A DNA stretch of 64,000 nt from an uncultured Litoreibacter sp. GTDB lineage: Bacteria > Pseudomonadota > Alphaproteobacteria > Rhodobacterales > Rhodobacteraceae. A program made the position numbers and the translations under genes. Below, in pieces: positions 48,312 to 57,835 of this stretch. The notes beneath the pieces were generated by a model, which was not told the origin of the DNA, did no database searches, and saw nothing but the letters and a program-made list of their open reading frames with translations. Numbering within the stretch: the stretch's first letter is position 1; every line of letters begins with the position of its first letter. The stretch is taken from assembly GCF_947487515.1 (NCBI RefSeq), contig NZ_CANKWO010000001.1, forward strand, positions 992,001-1,056,000. The letters run 5' to 3'.

Positions 48312-49493
48312 ATGACATATAACATCGCAATCGCGGGCGCCGGCATTGGCGGCCTGACCGCCGCTGCCCTTTTGGCCAAACAAGGGCACCGCATCACTGT
48401 GTTCGACCAGTTCGACAAGCCACGTCCCGTCGGATCAGGCCTTGTCATTCAGCCAGTGGGGCAAGCTGTCTTGGACGAAATTGGGGCAGGAAATGCTGCC
48501 CGCGCCAAGGGCAACGCGGTGTTGCGAATGCTGGGACATGATGCAAGCAACGGGCGGCGCGTGTTGGACGTCACCTATGATCATGACCCTGAGGGCACGA
48601 ACTACGGCCTCGCCATTCATCGCGCGGCTCTTTTCGATGTAATCATGAAGGCCGCCGTTACCGCTGGCGCTGAAATTCAGCCATCCCACACTGTGACGGC
48701 CTATGAGAACGGGGTACTCACCTTCGAAAACTGCGCGCCCCGTGGCCCGTTTGATTTGGTCATAGACAGCTCCGGAGTGTCTTCCCCCTTGTCTCCCATT
48801 ACCGCCAGCCCGCTGCCCTACGGCGCGATTTGGGGCACGGTTCCGTGGAAGGAATGTGGCTTGCCACGCAATCAACTTACCCAAGTCTACCGGCGCGCAG
48901 ATCGAATGATCGGCATCATGCCCTCCGGCAGCTTACCTGGGTCGGACGAACAACAAGCCGCCGTTTTTTGGTCCATGCCCCGCGACGGATATGACGCGTG
49001 GCGCGCGGCGCCCCTGACGGATTGGCTTGCAGAGGTCGCGTCGCTCTGGCCGCAAGCCGCCCCGATATTCGAGCAGATCACCAGCCACGATCAAATGACT
49101 ATGGCCCGCTATTCACACGGCACTTTGCGCAAACCTTACGGCGACCGGCTGGCCATTATCGGGGATGCTGCGCACAAGGCCTCTCCGCAGCTGGGGCAAG
49201 GAGCGAATATGGCGATGCTGGATGCTTCGGCCTTGGCCAAAGCGATTGCGCAGCACCCGCTACAACAGGCCTTGCCCGCCTACGCAATGGCGCGTCGGTG
49301 GCATGTGCGCATCTACCAAGCGATGTCGCGGAGCTTTACGCCACAGTATCAGTCCGACAGTCGCATTCTACCAGTGCTGCGCGATCGTATTCTGTTTCCG
49401 GTCAGCCAGCTTCCACCGATCCCACGCCTTCTGACGCGCTTGGTTCGGGGGGATATGATTCCGCCGATGGCGTCGCTGACGTCGCGTGGCTAA
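48312..49493 (+). CDS. FAD-dependent monooxygenase (UbiH/salicylate hydroxylase type)
   Basis: This 393-residue group A flavoprotein monooxygenase has the dinucleotide fold IAIAGAGIGGLTAAALLA at its N terminus and the FAD-binding GDAAHKASPQLGQGAN motif about 290 residues in. The DG-type motif is weakly conserved (DSSGVSS). NADPH-dependent hydroxylation of an aromatic or other small substrate is likely but cannot be specified. ATG 48312 matches homologous N termini; an ATG at 48300 is an alternative, and neither has a clear ribosome binding site. It follows the hemoglobin by about 50 bp and may share its NsrR control. It ends tail to tail with the YcjF gene. Confidence 0.83.
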   Translation: MTYNIAIAGAGIGGLTAAALLAKQGHRITVFDQFDKPRPVGSGLVIQPVGQAVLDEIGAGNAARAKGNAVLRMLGHDASNGRRVLDVTYDHDPEGTNYGLAIHRAALFDVIMKAAVTAGAEIQPSHTVTAYENGVLTFENCAPRGPFDLVIDSSGVSSPLSPITASPLPYGAIWGTVPWKECGLPRNQLTQVYRRADRMIGIMPSGSLPGSDEQQAAVFWSMPRDGYDAWRAAPLTDWLAEVASLWPQAAPIFEQITSHDQMTMARYSHGTLRKPYGDRLAIIGDAAHKASPQLGQGANMAMLDASALAKAIAQHPLQQALPAYAMARRWHVRIYQAMSRSFTPQYQSDSRILPVLRDRILFPVSQLPPIPRLLTRLVRGDMIPPMASLTSRG

Positions 49494-50473
49494 CCGGTTG
49501 GGAACAACCCCGTCAAAGCGCGGCGCAGCAATCCTGTAACGGTGGGACTTTTCTGCGCGCTGTAGGGCAGCGGGCGGCACACATCCATCGCCGCAACCCC
49601 TACGCGCGCCGTCAACGCCCCGTTGATAACCCCCTCGCCGAACCGTCGAGATACCTTCGACAGCACACCGCCACCGGCAATGGAGCCGATCAAATCGTCA
49701 CCCACAGCGACCGCTCCGGTGGCCACCAAATGTGTCAGCACGGCCTTGGTCAAACGCCAGCTGCCCAGCGTCCCAGAACGCCCGCCATATATCTGAGCAA
49801 TCCGCCGGATCATCCGCAGGTTCGAGGTCAGCGCGGTGACCAAATCCGCCAAGGCAAGCGGCACAATCGCGGTAACTGTTGCCACTTGCCGCGCGGCGGC
49901 CTCCACCTCAGCGCGCGCCATGGCGTCCAATGGCGCAAGCAAATGTGTTTCCGCCGCCCCCAGTATGCCGTCTGCATCAAAGCCGTCGGCTTCACGGGCC
50001 TTCAGCGCAACGCGCCCTGCCTCTAGCTCGGGGCGGTTGGCATAAAGCGCCATCAGCTGACCTGTTGTCCTGCGCGCAGCCTTCAAATCACCCGTGGCCA
50101 AGGCCCCATCAGCGTCCTTTCGAAGCCCGTCGATTTTCCTCAAACGTCCAATCGCCAACCATTCCTTGCCCGCAATCAGCAACAGAACAAATACAAACAG
50201 CCCCGTCAGCCCCACCGCGACAGCCCCCAAAATCGGGCTACGCAGGAGCAAAGCAGTGACGAAATCCCAAGTGGCAACGCTGATGACAAAGCCGACAAGG
50301 GCCAGCAAGGCTCCCCAGAAAAGTCGCGCCAATCTTGACGGTTTGCGCGCAGCGAATGCCGCCGCCGCCCGCATGGCATGGCCTTGTGGCACATCGTCGG
50401 CAATTGCGGGAGCCGTTGCAGGGGTCAGCTCCGCCGCCTCGTCTAACTCGATCAATACGGGGCGTTTGGTCAT
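49490..50473 (-). CDS. YcjF/TIGR01620-family membrane protein (DUF697)
   Basis: This 327-residue inner-membrane protein has two N-terminal membrane segments (RLFWGALLALVGFVISVATW, AVAVGLTGLFVFVLLLIAG). A C-terminal DUF697 domain (PLALADLVTALTSNLRMIRRIA, GSWRLTKAVLTHLVATGAVA) follows. It matches YcjF, whose gene is normally paired with that for the GTPase-like YcjX, as here: the ATG overlaps the ycjX-like stop by 4 nt. In enterobacteria the pair belongs to the phage-shock (Psp) regulon; no psp genes are nearby. Its function is unknown. Confidence 0.86.
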   Translation of the reverse strand: MTKRPVLIELDEAAELTPATAPAIADDVPQGHAMRAAAAFAARKPSRLARLFWGALLALVGFVISVATWDFVTALLLRSPILGAVAVGLTGLFVFVLLLIAGKEWLAIGRLRKIDGLRKDADGALATGDLKAARRTTGQLMALYANRPELEAGRVALKAREADGFDADGILGAAETHLLAPLDAMARAEVEAAARQVATVTAIVPLALADLVTALTSNLRMIRRIAQIYGGRSGTLGSWRLTKAVLTHLVATGAVAVGDDLIGSIAGGGVLSKVSRRFGEGVINGALTARVGVAAMDVCRPLPYSAQKSPTVTGLLRRALTGLFPTG

Positions 50474-51873
50474 CTCAAGCGGTCTCCGATCAGGAACTCA
50501 GCCGCGCGGTCCAGCCGAATATGAGGCGGCCCCTCATTTGGGGCTAAGTTCAGTTTGGCAGGGGCGAAATTCATCACAGAGTACTCCGCGTCCAGCCAAG
50601 TATCAGCACCGTTTCGCGCCGCCCCAATGATCTTAGCCGGATCAGTCGGTAAATCACCCGGGTAAAATGCGGCTTGCTTGCCAGTGTCTTGCAAACGCCC
50701 GCGCACCACATCCAGCCCTTGCAAGTGATCCTCTGTTGTCGCGCGCAATGCGGCAATTGACATGGCTTGAGTTTGGGCTCCGGCGAAATCCGCGCGGTCG
50801 CGGGCCTCCCGTAGCAATGCCTCCATGATCGACGTCAGCTGCGGATGCTGAGAATGGTGCAAATGGTCGGCTTTGGTCGCGGCGAACAGGATTTTCTCGA
50901 CCCGCTTGCCAAACAACATTTTCGACAACCACGCATTCGCCCCCGGACGAAACGCGCCCAAGATGTCGGCCATTGCCGTGCGTAGGTCGTCCACAGCCTG
51001 CGGGCCAGAATGAATTGCACCCAATGCATCGACCAGCACAACCTGACGGTCAATGCGCGAAAAATGGTCGCGAAAAAACGGCTTCACCACTTTGGATTTA
51101 TACGCCTCAAATCGCCGCTCGAACTCGCGGTAAAGCGAGCCGCGTCGCGCCTTCTGCGCCAAAGGCAATGGTGCAAAGGTCAAAACAGGAGAGCCCGCCA
51201 AATCTCCGGGCAACAAGAACCGTCCCGGCGTATAATCAGAGAACCCTGCGTCACGGATCGCCTGCAAATAGGCGGTATAGGCCTCGGCAAAGCGCTTTGC
51301 TTGTGGTTCATCCAGCTTTGCACTGGCGTCGGTGGATTTCGCCAAAGATACGAAAGCCGCCCCCACATCGCGGGTATCCGCACGGCGCAAGGCCTCTTGC
51401 GACCACTCGGCAAAGGATTTGTCCATTAGCCCCAGGTCCAACAGCCATTCCCCTGGGTAGTCCACAATATCCAAATGCACTGTGCGCGGTCCGGACATCA
51501 TGCCGATCAACCCCGTAGGTTGCACACGCATCGACAGGCGCAGCTCGGAAATTGAGCGCGTTGACGTGGGCCAATGCGGCTCGGAACCGGTGAGTGCTGC
51601 CAGATGCGCCTCAAAATCAAACCGCGGAACTGTGTCATCCGGTTGGGGATGCAAATATGCAGTTTGGATACCGCCATCCGCCGCCGCCCGAAGCTGCCCC
51701 ATACGAGCGCGATCCATCAGATTGGCAATCAGCGAGGTGATGAAGACGGTCTTGCCCGCACGACTTAACCCCGTCACCCCAAGCCGGATCGACGGCTCAA
51801 ATACGCCCGACACAGATTGTGTGGCACCTTCAACCGTGCGGCCAATGCCGTCGACAATATCGTATAGTATCAA
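50470..51873 (-). CDS. YcjX-family GTP-binding protein
   Basis: This 467-residue P-loop protein has GVTGLSRAGKTVFITSL near residue 35 and a long family-specific C-terminal region (FAPLPLAQKARRGSLYREFERRF, IDRQVVLVDALGAIHSG). It matches YcjX/DUF463, a stress-associated nucleotide-binding protein. The start is TTG, with GAGG seven bases upstream; the N terminus ILYDIVDGIGRTVEGAT looks conserved, which supports it. It overlaps the YcjF gene by 4 nt, so the two form an operon. It is divergent from truA. Confidence 0.88.
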   Translation of the reverse strand: MILYDIVDGIGRTVEGATQSVSGVFEPSIRLGVTGLSRAGKTVFITSLIANLMDRARMGQLRAAADGGIQTAYLHPQPDDTVPRFDFEAHLAALTGSEPHWPTSTRSISELRLSMRVQPTGLIGMMSGPRTVHLDIVDYPGEWLLDLGLMDKSFAEWSQEALRRADTRDVGAAFVSLAKSTDASAKLDEPQAKRFAEAYTAYLQAIRDAGFSDYTPGRFLLPGDLAGSPVLTFAPLPLAQKARRGSLYREFERRFEAYKSKVVKPFFRDHFSRIDRQVVLVDALGAIHSGPQAVDDLRTAMADILGAFRPGANAWLSKMLFGKRVEKILFAATKADHLHHSQHPQLTSIMEALLREARDRADFAGAQTQAMSIAALRATTEDHLQGLDVVRGRLQDTGKQAAFYPGDLPTDPAKIIGAARNGADTWLDAEYSVMNFAPAKLNLAPNEGPPHIRLDRAAEFLIGDRLR

Positions 51874-51967
51874 ATCCGCCCCTCAGGTTGTTGCACAATA
51901 CATAGGGGGTCTGTGCTTCCGTGTGTAGGGCCTTGGCATCCCTTCCCCGCCACGCTACCTGTCGGGC

Positions 51968-52768
51968 ATGCCAAGATATGCGCTCAAAATCGAATACAAC
52001 GGTCAGCCCTTCAATGGCTGGCAACGTCAAGACGGCCAACCTACGGTGCAAGGGACCATTGAGGACGCCTTGCGCAAGCTGCAGCCCGATTTCGAAAAAA
52101 TTGCAGCCGCAGGGCGGACGGATACCGGCGTGCATGGACTGGCCCAAGTGGCGCATGCGGATATGACCCGCAACTGGGAGGTGTTTCGCCTGAACGAGGC
52201 GTTGAACTACCACCTGAAGCCGCACCCGATATCCATTCTCGAAGTCGCCAAGGTTCATGACGACTGGCACGCCCGCTTTGATGCAAAAGAGCGGCGCTAC
52301 TGGTTTCGACTATTGCATCGGCGCGCGCCCGCAACTCACGAGAAGGGGTTGGTGTGGCAGGTGAATTACCCACTGGATGCTGAATTAATGCGGGAAGCCG
52401 CACAATATCTGATCGGGAAGCATGACTTCACGACCTTTCGGTCCTCGACCTGTCAGGCACTGTCACCGGTGAAAACGCTAGACGCCTTGGAGATCGAGCA
52501 AATCAATGTGCCTTATGGCACGGAATACCGCTTTTCCATTCGCGCGCGCAGCTTTCTGCACAATCAAGTGCGCAGCTTTGTCGGGTCATTAGAAAGAGTT
52601 GGCTGCGGCTCTTGGGAGCCCATCCAGATGAAGCACGCCCTAGAAGCCTGCGACCGTGCTGCCTGTGGTCCGGTGTGCCCTGCCAGCGGCTTGTATCTTG
52701 CGGGTGTCGGGTATGAAAACGATCCCTTCACGGGGCTTGCACAAATGGGCACAGCTGCGACAGCCTAA
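51968..52768 (+). CDS. truA: tRNA pseudouridine(38-40) synthase TruA
   Basis: TruA converts uridines 38-40 in the anticodon stem-loop to pseudouridine. The 266-residue protein begins [19 protein letters not shown]. The catalytic Asp is in [17 protein letters not shown], with [16 protein letters not shown] and [15 protein letters not shown] further on. It is monocistronic, convergent with the unknown gene that follows. Confidence 0.96.
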   Translation: MPRYALKIEYNGQPFNGWQRQDGQPTVQGTIEDALRKLQPDFEKIAAAGRTDTGVHGLAQVAHADMTRNWEVFRLNEALNYHLKPHPISILEVAKVHDDWHARFDAKERRYWFRLLHRRAPATHEKGLVWQVNYPLDAELMREAAQYLIGKHDFTTFRSSTCQALSPVKTLDALEIEQINVPYGTEYRFSIRARSFLHNQVRSFVGSLERVGCGSWEPIQMKHALEACDRAACGPVCPASGLYLAGVGYENDPFTGLAQMGTAATA

Positions 52769-52780
52769 CCCCTTGAGCCA

Positions 52781-53461
52781 TCAACTACGACTGGTGCCCA
52801 TCACGTATTTTTCTTCGTCGTCCTTCTTACGCGCCCCTTCTGCGGCATCCTCTTTGCATCCAGATACATAGCGTTTCAACAGGCCGGTGTAGAATTCAAT
52901 TTCCTCTTGCTGCTCGGTCAAACGGTTTAACCGCGCCTGCAAGGAGCGACTGTGCTGATGCACTATCTTGTCCGAACTCCCCGCCGCAAAAGAAAGCATA
53001 TCGAAGATCGGCGACACGATGTCTTGCAAAACCTCAACCGCGATCCGCTCTCGTACGGTCGCAGAAGGCACCTCGACAGATCGTTCGTAATCAAGCACGC
53101 GCGTAACATCACCAACGATACGGCGAAATTGCAATCGAAGCGCCCCGTCCGGCAAATCTTCGGGTCGAAAATCAATGCGCAGCCCGCTTATGCCGATGCC
53201 CGGCAAAGAGAACGAGAAATCAGGTTTCTCAAAAATCTGCTGTTCCGCGTCCTCCGCCGCCAGCAAAGCCAACACGCTTCGCCCAAACTCTGGCACAAAG
53301 GCGCTTTGGATCGATCGCCCAGAGGTGAAGCAATGACTGTTGCGCATGTCCCCTGACACCATCTGCACCGAACGCACAAGAAAGCGGCTTGATGCCTCAC
53401 GAGACAAAATTAAAATGAGGCTATCGTTAGATACTGGGCCAAGGGAAAGTGCCGTGGACAT
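52781..53461 (-). CDS. Conserved hypothetical protein with C-terminal coiled coil
   Basis: I do not recognise this 226-residue soluble protein. It has no signal peptide or membrane segment. The N-terminal two thirds look globular and beta-rich (FSFSLPGIGISGLRIDFRPE, LRLQFRRIVGDVTRVLDYE). Residues 165-205 are strongly heptad-like (SLQARLNRLTEQQEEIEFYT), and the tail is acidic and basic (RKKDDEEKY). I chose the ATG at 53461, which has GAGGA five bases upstream, over a start at 53500. It is flanked by a 307-bp gap. Confidence 0.6.
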   Translation of the reverse strand: MSTALSLGPVSNDSLILILSREASSRFLVRSVQMVSGDMRNSHCFTSGRSIQSAFVPEFGRSVLALLAAEDAEQQIFEKPDFSFSLPGIGISGLRIDFRPEDLPDGALRLQFRRIVGDVTRVLDYERSVEVPSATVRERIAVEVLQDIVSPIFDMLSFAAGSSDKIVHQHSRSLQARLNRLTEQQEEIEFYTGLLKRYVSGCKEDAAEGARKKDDEEKYVMGTSRS

Positions 53462-53768
53462 TGAGTTCCTCGATTGAAAAGAAAGAGTAAACACACGCAA
53501 ATGGAGTAGGTATCAATCCATCAATATCTAGATATTGCGTCAAATTGATTAACAAAACCTTTACGACACACCATTGACGACCTTCCATCTACCACGAAAA
53601 CAAGCGCTTTCAAACGGCTTCACTTTCAAACACCAAGAACGGCAACTTTTGGCCAGAAGATACGGCATCCAATCTCCCGTTCGACCGTTCCAAAGTCTTG
53701 AGCGCCCGTCCAAAAGACCAACAGCACCCCAGTCAGACGCCCCCTGTCCAACGCCCCCGCCCATGAAG
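53462..53768. other. 307-bp intergenic region
   Basis: This gap lies between the unknown gene and the ABC permease. It contains two direct copies of CTTTCAAAC (53607-53615 and 53623-53631), the same 9-mer as in the MaoC upstream dyad, and an AT-rich first third that may hold the promoter of the unknown gene. Open frames on both strands here lack start signals. Confidence 0.5.
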
Positions 53769-54530
53769 TTAGCTTTTCAGCCGATATCCAGTTTTGAAAA
53801 TCCAACCGATGATCGCGATGCAAACACCTGTAAACAGCGCGATGGCAAACAGGCTTAGCCCGATGGACACCTCGGCGCTGTCGAAAAAGGCCCAACGGAA
53901 CCCAGATATCAGATAGACGACCGGATTGAACATCGTGATGGACTGCCAAATCGGTGGCAACATAGACACCGAGTAAAACGAACCGCCAAGGAACACGAGC
54001 GGGGTGATCACCAGCAGCGGGATCAATTGCAGTTGTTCAAAACTTCTGGCCCATATTCCTATGATGAACCCCAGCAAGGAAAAGCTGAAACATGTCATCA
54101 CCAAGAAGGCCATCATCGCAATTGGATGCGCGATTTGCAGATCTACAAACAGAAAGGCGGTTCCCAGAATGATCAACCCGACCAGCAACGCTTTGGTTGC
54201 GGCGGCCCCCACGTATCCGATCAAGATCTCAACATAGGACACAGGCGCCGAGAGAAGTTCATAAACTGTGCCGATAAATTTGGGGAAATATATCCCGAAA
54301 CTTGCATTGGCAGTGCTTTGGGTCATCACCGACAACATAATCAAACCCGGAACGATGAAGGCCCCATAACTGATGCCCTCCACGGTTTCGATGCGAGACC
54401 CGATCGCCCCTCCGAAAACAACGAAATACAAGGAGGTAGAGATCACCGGAGAGATAAAGCTTTGCAAAAGAGTGCGGAAAAAACGTGTCATTTCATACAC
54501 GTAGATTGCCTTGATCGCGATCAGGTTCAT
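53769..54530 (-). CDS. ABC-2 type transporter permease
   Basis: This 253-residue membrane protein has six hydrophobic segments of the ABC-2 (YadH/NodJ-like) type. The N terminus [40 protein letters not shown] and [18 protein letters not shown] are signatures of this export permease family. It overlaps the ATPase gene by 4 nt, so the pair forms an exporter. The substrate (drug, polysaccharide or lipid) is unknown. Confidence 0.9.
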   Translation of the reverse strand: MNLIAIKAIYVYEMTRFFRTLLQSFISPVISTSLYFVVFGGAIGSRIETVEGISYGAFIVPGLIMLSVMTQSTANASFGIYFPKFIGTVYELLSAPVSYVEILIGYVGAAATKALLVGLIILGTAFLFVDLQIAHPIAMMAFLVMTCFSFSLLGFIIGIWARSFEQLQLIPLLVITPLVFLGGSFYSVSMLPPIWQSITMFNPVVYLISGFRWAFFDSAEVSIGLSLFAIALFTGVCIAIIGWIFKTGYRLKS

Positions 54531-55453
54531 GCCGCGCCCTCCACCAGTCCAACGAATATATCTTCCAAGGACGACTGCGACGTCGACACATCTTTCAGCA
54601 TCAACCCCTGCGCAGCCAAATCACTTAACAACGATGTAATCCCCGTTCTATCGCCGCGCGTGTCATAGGAATACTCCAGACAATAGCCGTCATTCCCGAT
54701 GGAAAGATTGTACCCCGAAAGCGCTTCGGGCATCTGTGTGACGGGCTGGTGCAGCTCAATGGTCAACTGTTTTTGACCCATTTGGGACATCAGTTCAGCC
54801 TTATCCTTCACCAACAGGATTTCCCCGCCATTTATAACGCCCACCCGATCCGCAATGGCTTCGGCTTCCTCAATGTAGTGCGTTGTCAAAATGATCGTCA
54901 CCCCGTCTTCACGCAGGCCACGAACGATCTCCCACATGTCTTTGCGCAGCTCGACATCCACACCGGCCGAGGGCTCGTCCAAAAACAACACGCGCGGCTC
55001 GTGGCTCAGTGCTTTCGCAATCAACACCCGCCGCTTCATGCCCCCAGACAATTCCTTCACGCGCGCATCCTTTTTGTCCCACAAGGACAATTGGCGCAGC
55101 GTGCGTTCAATGTAATCGTCGTCGCGCGGCTTCCCGAATAACCCGCGCGAAAATTTCACTGAGTTCAGGACCGTCTCGAATGGCTCCAAGGACAGCTCCT
55201 GCGGCACTAGGCCAATCAAGCTGCGCGCGCCCCGAAACTTCTCCACGATGTCGTAGCCGCCAACTTCGACTGTTCCAGATGTGGCATTCACCATCCCACA
55301 AATCACTGAAATCAGAGTGGTTTTTCCGGCGCCATTCGGCCCAAGCAAGGCCAGTATCTCACCTTGTTCAATATCGAGAGAGACGCCCTTTAAAGCCGTA
55401 AATCCCCCATCATAGGTTTTCGTAACGTCTTTCACAGATACAATCGCAGACAT
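54527..55453 (-). CDS. ABC transporter ATP-binding protein
   Basis: This 308-residue ATPase of the DrrA/YadG/NodI type has Walker [11 protein letters not shown], the signature LSGGMKRR, Walker [13 protein letters not shown] and the H-loop in [11 protein letters not shown]-terminal extension of about 90 residues follows, as in export ATPases. I chose the ATG at 55453, which has GGGGA four bases upstream; an ATG at 55468 has no ribosome binding site. It is first in the operon with the ABC-2 permease. Confidence 0.92.
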   Translation of the reverse strand: MSAIVSVKDVTKTYDGGFTALKGVSLDIEQGEILALLGPNGAGKTTLISVICGMVNATSGTVEVGGYDIVEKFRGARSLIGLVPQELSLEPFETVLNSVKFSRGLFGKPRDDDYIERTLRQLSLWDKKDARVKELSGGMKRRVLIAKALSHEPRVLFLDEPSAGVDVELRKDMWEIVRGLREDGVTIILTTHYIEEAEAIADRVGVINGGEILLVKDKAELMSQMGQKQLTIELHQPVTQMPEALSGYNLSIGNDGYCLEYSYDTRGDRTGITSLLSDLAAQGLMLKDVSTSQSSLEDIFVGLVEGAA

Positions 55454-55699
55454 ACGTTCCCCAGACATAAATTTATAGAAACCTTTTAGGCATCTCCGGC
55501 ACTAAGGAAAACCCAGTTTTCTGTGCATGAGACGAAGGTCATTGTGCAATTTCGCCAATCACATTGATTTTCATAAATTTTTGAATAAGTTAACGGCATT
55601 CGCCTCGGGGAGGGGCAAGGAAATCATAACACATTGCTGCCAAATGTTTATTCCGCGGAAATATGTTATGTGCTTCTTAACAATTGGGACGAGTAGCGA

Positions 55700-56038
55700 G
55701 TGAGCCTGCAACAAATCGATACCATGATCGACTTCGTGATCGCGCGTATTTCCGACACGCCGAACGGGTACCGCGCGGTGGTCAGAGATATGGCCACCCA
55801 ATGGCCGGATGTCACGGGGGCGCAAATCGTTTTTGTCCTCGTCAGCGCTGCCCACGCCTTTGAACGGGTCTTCGAAGTCCCGAGCGAGCCGCGAACCGAA
55901 GTTCAGCAAACCTTCCGCATCGCCGCCCTTTTAGCCAGTGATCTTTTTGCCCTTCAGCAACGCAGCAACTTTGCGCCAACAGGTCGGGATTTGCTGTCCT
56001 ATTGGCAGGAAAGCGATCCGTATTTTTTGACCCTCTAG
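55700..56038 (+). CDS. Conserved hypothetical protein
   Basis: This 112-residue soluble protein has no signal peptide and I do not recognise its family. It begins with a GTG start (MSLQQIDTMIDFVIARIS) and contains ADVSAAHAFERVF-like helical stretches (VFVLVSAAHAFERVFE) and an acidic, aromatic C terminus (YWQESDPYFLTL). It is bounded by an AT-rich 231-bp gap upstream and ends tail to tail with rpe in a CTAG overlap. Composition matches its neighbours, so it is probably a real Rhodobacterales protein. Confidence 0.65.
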   Translation: MSLQQIDTMIDFVIARISDTPNGYRAVVRDMATQWPDVTGAQIVFVLVSAAHAFERVFEVPSEPRTEVQQTFRIAALLASDLFALQQRSNFAPTGRDLLSYWQESDPYFLTL

Positions 56039-56712
56039 GCGTAAGACGCCCGAATTGCGCGGATGTTGTCGCCATAAGGTTCAGGCGTGCTGACCGATCC
56101 CCCCTTAAAGACCGCGGACCCTGCCACCAGCACATCGGCACCGGCCTTCACCAACCCTGGCGCAGTGGCAGGGGTGACGCCACCGTCAATCTCAAGATGG
56201 ATCGGACGATCACCAATCATCGCACGCAGCTCGGCCACTTTACTCTCCAGCGGGATAAAGCTTTGACCGCCAAACCCAGGGTTCACCGTCATAACGCAAA
56301 CCAAATCAACCACATCAAGCAAATGTGCTACCGCAGAGGCAGGTGTCCCGGGGTTCAAGGCAACCCCCGCTTTCGCACCTGCGCCGCGGATCGCCTGCAT
56401 GGTGCGATGGCAATGTGGCCCCGCCTCGACATGTGCGGTGATAAAATCGGCCCCTGCCTTGGCGAACTCCTCAATGTAGAGATCAACGGGCGCGATCATC
56501 AAATGCACATCCATCACCGTTTTGATATGCGGGCGGATCGCAGCACAGGTGGTTGGGCCAAAGCTAATGTTCGGGACAAAATGCCCATCCATCACATCGA
56601 CGTGGATCCAGTCAGCGCCCTGCGCCTCCACCGCGTCGATCTCGGCACCAAAGTTGGCGAAATCGGCAGCCAGAATAGACGGTGCAATCTTTACGGAACG
56701 GTCGATGGTCAT
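56035..56712 (-). CDS. rpe: Ribulose-phosphate 3-epimerase
   Basis: This TIM-barrel enzyme interconverts ribulose 5-phosphate and xylulose 5-phosphate in the pentose phosphate and Calvin cycles. The 225 residues include IAPSILAADFANFG, WIHVDVMDGHFVPNISFG and VMTVNPGFGGQSF, with the metal-binding His/Asp residues. It is divergent from deoC, with a 132-bp gap holding a nested palindrome. Confidence 0.96.
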   Translation of the reverse strand: MTIDRSVKIAPSILAADFANFGAEIDAVEAQGADWIHVDVMDGHFVPNISFGPTTCAAIRPHIKTVMDVHLMIAPVDLYIEEFAKAGADFITAHVEAGPHCHRTMQAIRGAGAKAGVALNPGTPASAVAHLLDVVDLVCVMTVNPGFGGQSFIPLESKVAELRAMIGDRPIHLEIDGGVTPATAPGLVKAGADVLVAGSAVFKGGSVSTPEPYGDNIRAIRASYA

Positions 56713-56761
56713 GGCAGAATCCCCTGATACGTTTTCTGCCCCCTCCCTAACCCGCAGGTTC

Positions 56762-56791
56762 TTGCAAGGGAAGGCATGCGATGCCTTGCAA
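56762..56791. promoter_or_regulatory. Nested palindrome upstream of deoC
   Basis: AAGGCAT-GCG-ATGCCTT is a perfect 7-bp dyad (56771-56787), embedded in outer arms TTGCAAGG (56762-56769) and CCTTGCAA (56784-56791). It lies 55-85 bp upstream of the deoC start and about as far from rpe. A repressor operator for the deoC-ALDH operon is plausible. Confidence 0.5.
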
Positions 56792-56844
56792 CGCTGGCGC
56801 GCTCGTGTCAGGTTCCTCGCTTCTCTACCCGAAGGACGCGTGAC

Positions 56845-57831
56845 GTGAGCACCTTAACACAGACCAATATGCAGCTGCCGCAAGTGCATTTACCCAGAAA
56901 CCCCGGCATGGCGCTAGACCTTGACTGGGTTGCGCGGGTGCAGGCGAACACCTCTGCGATCGAACGTCGCGCTGCGACCCTTTCTGGGCGCCGAAGCGTG
57001 AAGAAGGACTACCAAGCTGCATGGCTGGTGAAGGCCGTGACTTGCATCGACCTGACAACATTATCCGGCGATGACACCAAAGGCCGCGTGCAGCGGTTGT
57101 GCGCCAAAGCCCGCCAACCTATTCGCGCTGACCTTCAAGACGCGCTTGGGCTGAGCGGTATCCAAACTGGCGCGATCTGTGTCTACCATGACATGATCGA
57201 AACTGCGGTCAGCGCGTTGGAAGGATCGGGCATTCCTGTGGCCGCCGTCTCCACAGGCTTTCCCGCGGGCTTGTCGCCGTTTCACCTGCGGGTGGCCGAA
57301 ATCGAGGAAAGCGTCAAAGCAGGTGCGCGCGAGATCGACATCGTCATTTCACGTCGCCATGTGCTGACCCAAAACTGGCAGGCCCTCTATGACGAGATGA
57401 AAGCCTTCCGCGCGGCTTGCGGGGATGCCCATGTGAAGGCGATTCTGGCGACTGGAGAATTGGGGTCCTTGCGCAATGTCGCGCGGGCCTCGCTGATTTG
57501 CATGATGGCCGGCGCGGATTTCATCAAGACCTCCACCGGCAAAGAAAGCGTCAATGCAACCCTGCCCGTGAGCCTTGTGATGATCCGAGCCATTCGCGAC
57601 TACTTTGATGCCACGGGCTACCATGTGGGCTACAAACCCGCAGGCGGGATCTCCAAAGCCAAGGACGCGATCACCTATCTGGCGTTGATGAAGGACGAGT
57701 TGGGCCACCGTTGGCTACAACCTGATCTGTTTCGCTTTGGAGCCTCGTCACTTTTGAACGACATCGAACGCCAGCTCGAGCATCACATCACCGGCGCCTA
57801 CTCCGCCTCTTACAGACATCCAATGGGCTAA
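56845..57831 (+). CDS. deoC: Deoxyribose-phosphate aldolase
   Basis: This class I aldolase cleaves 2-deoxyribose 5-phosphate to glyceraldehyde 3-phosphate and acetaldehyde, the last step of deoxynucleoside catabolism. The Schiff-base Lys is in GADFIKTSTGKES, with a second Lys in YKPAGGIS. I chose the GTG at 56845, with AAGGA eight bases upstream, giving 328 residues; the longer frame to 56776 is not conserved. It is four bases upstream of the two-domain aldehyde dehydrogenase, which could oxidise the acetaldehyde. Confidence 0.94.
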   Translation: MSTLTQTNMQLPQVHLPRNPGMALDLDWVARVQANTSAIERRAATLSGRRSVKKDYQAAWLVKAVTCIDLTTLSGDDTKGRVQRLCAKARQPIRADLQDALGLSGIQTGAICVYHDMIETAVSALEGSGIPVAAVSTGFPAGLSPFHLRVAEIEESVKAGAREIDIVISRRHVLTQNWQALYDEMKAFRAACGDAHVKAILATGELGSLRNVARASLICMMAGADFIKTSTGKESVNATLPVSLVMIRAIRDYFDATGYHVGYKPAGGISKAKDAITYLALMKDELGHRWLQPDLFRFGASSLLNDIERQLEHHITGAYSASYRHPMG

Positions 57832-57835
57832 TCAC

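Noticed and set aside
53561-53858. Open frames of 67 and 94 codons around the ABC permease end
   Set aside because: They overlap the permease or the gap, have no start signal and give low-complexity proteins.
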